A DNA stretch of 7,362 nt from an uncultured Desulfomonile sp. GTDB lineage: Bacteria > Desulfobacterota > Desulfomonilia > Desulfomonilales > Desulfomonilaceae. The translations under genes were made by a program, and so were the position numbers. The stretch's first letter is position 1. Each line of letters starts with the position of its first letter. Positions 6,023 to 7,362 of the stretch are shown in pieces. The stretch spans positions 1 through 7,362 of the forward strand of contig CALDNG010000123.1 in NCBI GenBank assembly GCA_937915285.1. The letters are read 5' to 3'. The notes beneath the pieces were generated by a model. That model did not search any database. It saw nothing but the letters and a program-made list of their open reading frames with translations, and was not told the origin of the DNA.

Positions 6023-7362
6023 CTAAAAGTTAACCAAACTTCGCATCCACTGGCCAGCTCCCGAAATAGACGAGGCTGCGTCGGTCATCGAACCGTACAA
6101 CCGCCTCTGCATCCTCTCCAGGTCAGCAGATGTGGGAACCTTCATCCGGTCATAATCCAGACTAGCCTTAACCCCCATGAAATATGTACGGCCTTCGTTA
6201 GGATACCAGTAGACGTTTGGGTCCGTTGGAGCAGACCATAAACCTGCTGAGGTTCCCAAAAGAGCGTATTGACGAACTGAGAAATTTCGAATTCCAAGAT
6301 ATACAGTAGTAGTGTCACCGAAGAATTTCTGAGAAATAGTCAAGTCAGCCCATTTCGCTGGCTCAAGAGCTTCCTTCTGATTGAAGAAATCATTTGTCCG
6401 ATATTGCGACCCGACGTAGTGAAAAGCGATCATCCCTGAAAAACCCCATTCCCTGTGATCATATGAAAGAGACATGTTGGCCATGTCTTGAGGATTTTGC
6501 CAGATCCATTTGTCTTCGGTTGTCGGGGCTACATCCGGCCTGAAGTCTGAGCGAACGATCACTTTTTGTCTGGTGTAATTGGCTCTTAGCATCCATCTAG
6601 GTGTTATCCGAGCAAACCCTTCCAATTCAACTCCAGTGTGAGAGACACTGTTAACATTCATGTTCTTACTCACACCGTTGGGGTCCATTCCGTAGAGAAT
6701 TTCACTATCCATGTCCTGATCGTAATAGGTGGCGCTTAAATAAATGTTCCTTGTGAACCAGTGCCGAAGTCCATATTCGTTCAGCGTCCCCTCTTCAGGA
6801 TTTAACGGCCAGAAAGGCGGATTAAAAGATCCCGAGAATCCATAATTGATCATGTCATCAAAATTTGGAAACCTGTAGAATCTGGAGTGCTTGTAATAGA
6901 TGTTCGAGCCCAGTTCCCTGTCATAAATGAATCCAAGGCTCCACTGCGAAGCGCTTTTGTTGTTTTGAAGGCTTTGTTGCGCATTAGTAACTGTCCTCGA
7001 GCCATCGTTGGCATATAAGTTTCTAAAATCATAAGATTCTACCCTATAGCCAAGACCCAGGATGAGTCTGTCCCAGAAACGCGTGCTATTGATCACATAG
7101 TAACTGGTTGTGTCACGATAACCTGATTGATATCCTGCATGATCCCAAGTAATCATACCCCAAACACCCACGTTCGTACGAGTCTCTCTCTTGAATCTTC
7201 CATCATAAATGTCAGTGCCCAAGGTAATATCATTTTTGAAAAAAGAGTATTCATCATTCCTGGAGTAAATGAACGAAAGGCCTAAATCATCCCATCTCTG
7301 ATCAGAGGGTCCCCAGCTAGCGTAGGCAAGAATTCTCCGGTCGTAGGTTCTGGCGCTACCTA
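6023..7362 (-). CDS. TonB-dependent outer-membrane receptor, C-terminal part (5' end outside window)
   Basis: The frame stays open from the stop at 6023-6025 to the right edge, giving about 445 residues and no start. It is a beta-barrel: many alternating polar/aromatic strands such as NVGVWGMITWDHAGY, the motif SRFYRFPNFDDM, NEYGLRHWFTRNIYLSATYY, and the family hallmark SHTGVELEGFARITPRWMLRANYT followed by LSYDHREWGFSGMIAFHYVG. GRTYFMGVKASLDYD near the C-terminus looks like the last barrel strand. The plug domain and TonB box would lie beyond the edge. With tonB, btuFCD and cbiZ next to it, a corrinoid (BtuB-like) substrate is likely, but barrel sequence alone does not prove it. Forty residues follow the last strand, ending in phenylalanine, where the protein would normally stop. 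It is upstream of and probably co-transcribed with the small secreted protein. Confidence 0.85.
   Translation of the reverse strand, partial: GSARTYDRRILAYASWGPSDQRWDDLGLSFIYSRNDEYSFFKNDITLGTDIYDGRFKRETRTNVGVWGMITWDHAGYQSGYRDTTSYYVINSTRFWDRLILGLGYRVESYDFRNLYANDGSRTVTNAQQSLQNNKSASQWSLGFIYDRELGSNIYYKHSRFYRFPNFDDMINYGFSGSFNPPFWPLNPEEGTLNEYGLRHWFTRNIYLSATYYDQDMDSEILYGMDPNGVSKNMNVNSVSHTGVELEGFARITPRWMLRANYTRQKVIVRSDFRPDVAPTTEDKWIWQNPQDMANMSLSYDHREWGFSGMIAFHYVGSQYRTNDFFNQKEALEPAKWADLTISQKFFGDTTTVYLGIRNFSVRQYALLGTSAGLWSAPTDPNVYWYPNEGRTYFMGVKASLDYDRMKVPTSADLERMQRRLYGSMTDAASSISGAGQWMRSLVNF

Noticed and set aside
1..7362. CRISPR arrays, tRNA or rRNA genes, insertion sequences, attachment sites
   Set aside because: No spaced direct repeats, no cloverleaf-like sequence, no transposase frame and no terminal inverted repeats were seen on reading both strands.

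Overview
The window holds an outer-membrane-to-cytoplasm uptake locus for a corrinoid (vitamin B12-like cobamide), together with an enzyme that trims the imported corrinoid so it can be rebuilt. A TonB protein, a TonB-dependent receptor and signal peptides show that the host is a Gram-negative, diderm bacterium. A stand-alone CbiZ beside a TonB/BtuFCD set, with moderate base composition and many GTG/TTG starts, would suit a Desulfobacterota (former Deltaproteobacteria) type of anaerobe. That placement is inference from general familiarity, not from a search.

Layout. Bases 1-118 are a leader with a clear intrinsic terminator (46-76) only about 43 bases before the first gene. It may be the 3' end of a regulated leader such as a cobalamin riboswitch, but most of such an element would lie outside the window. 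A plus-strand operon follows: tonB-like (119-1291), btuF-like periplasmic binding protein (1297-2220), btuC-like permease (2252-3253) and btuD-like ATPase (3293-4078). Facing it, on the minus strand, is cbiZ (4097-5242), whose stop codon lies 18 bases from that of btuD. An intergenic stretch (5243-5434) carries a small AT-rich inverted repeat, a minus-strand terminator and a second hairpin. Beyond it, transcribed leftward, are a small secreted protein of unknown function (5435-5956) and the C-terminal half or more of a TonB-dependent outer-membrane receptor (6023 to beyond the right edge).

How the parts work together. The receptor would bind the corrinoid at the cell surface, and the TonB-like protein, energised by ExbB/ExbD encoded elsewhere, would drive its passage into the periplasm. 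BtuF would hand it to BtuCD for ATP-driven import. CbiZ would cleave the aminopropanol amide bond of adenosylcobinamide or of a non-preferred cobamide to give adenosylcobyric acid, which the cell could rebuild with its own lower ligand. The specificity for corrinoids rests mainly on cbiZ and on BtuF resemblance, because the receptor and ABC families also serve haem and siderophores.

The least ordinary parts are a TonB with an unusually long region before its membrane anchor, a CbiZ with about 140 extra C-terminal residues and 19 cysteines, a 40-residue tail after the last receptor strand, and the unrecognised secreted protein beside the receptor.
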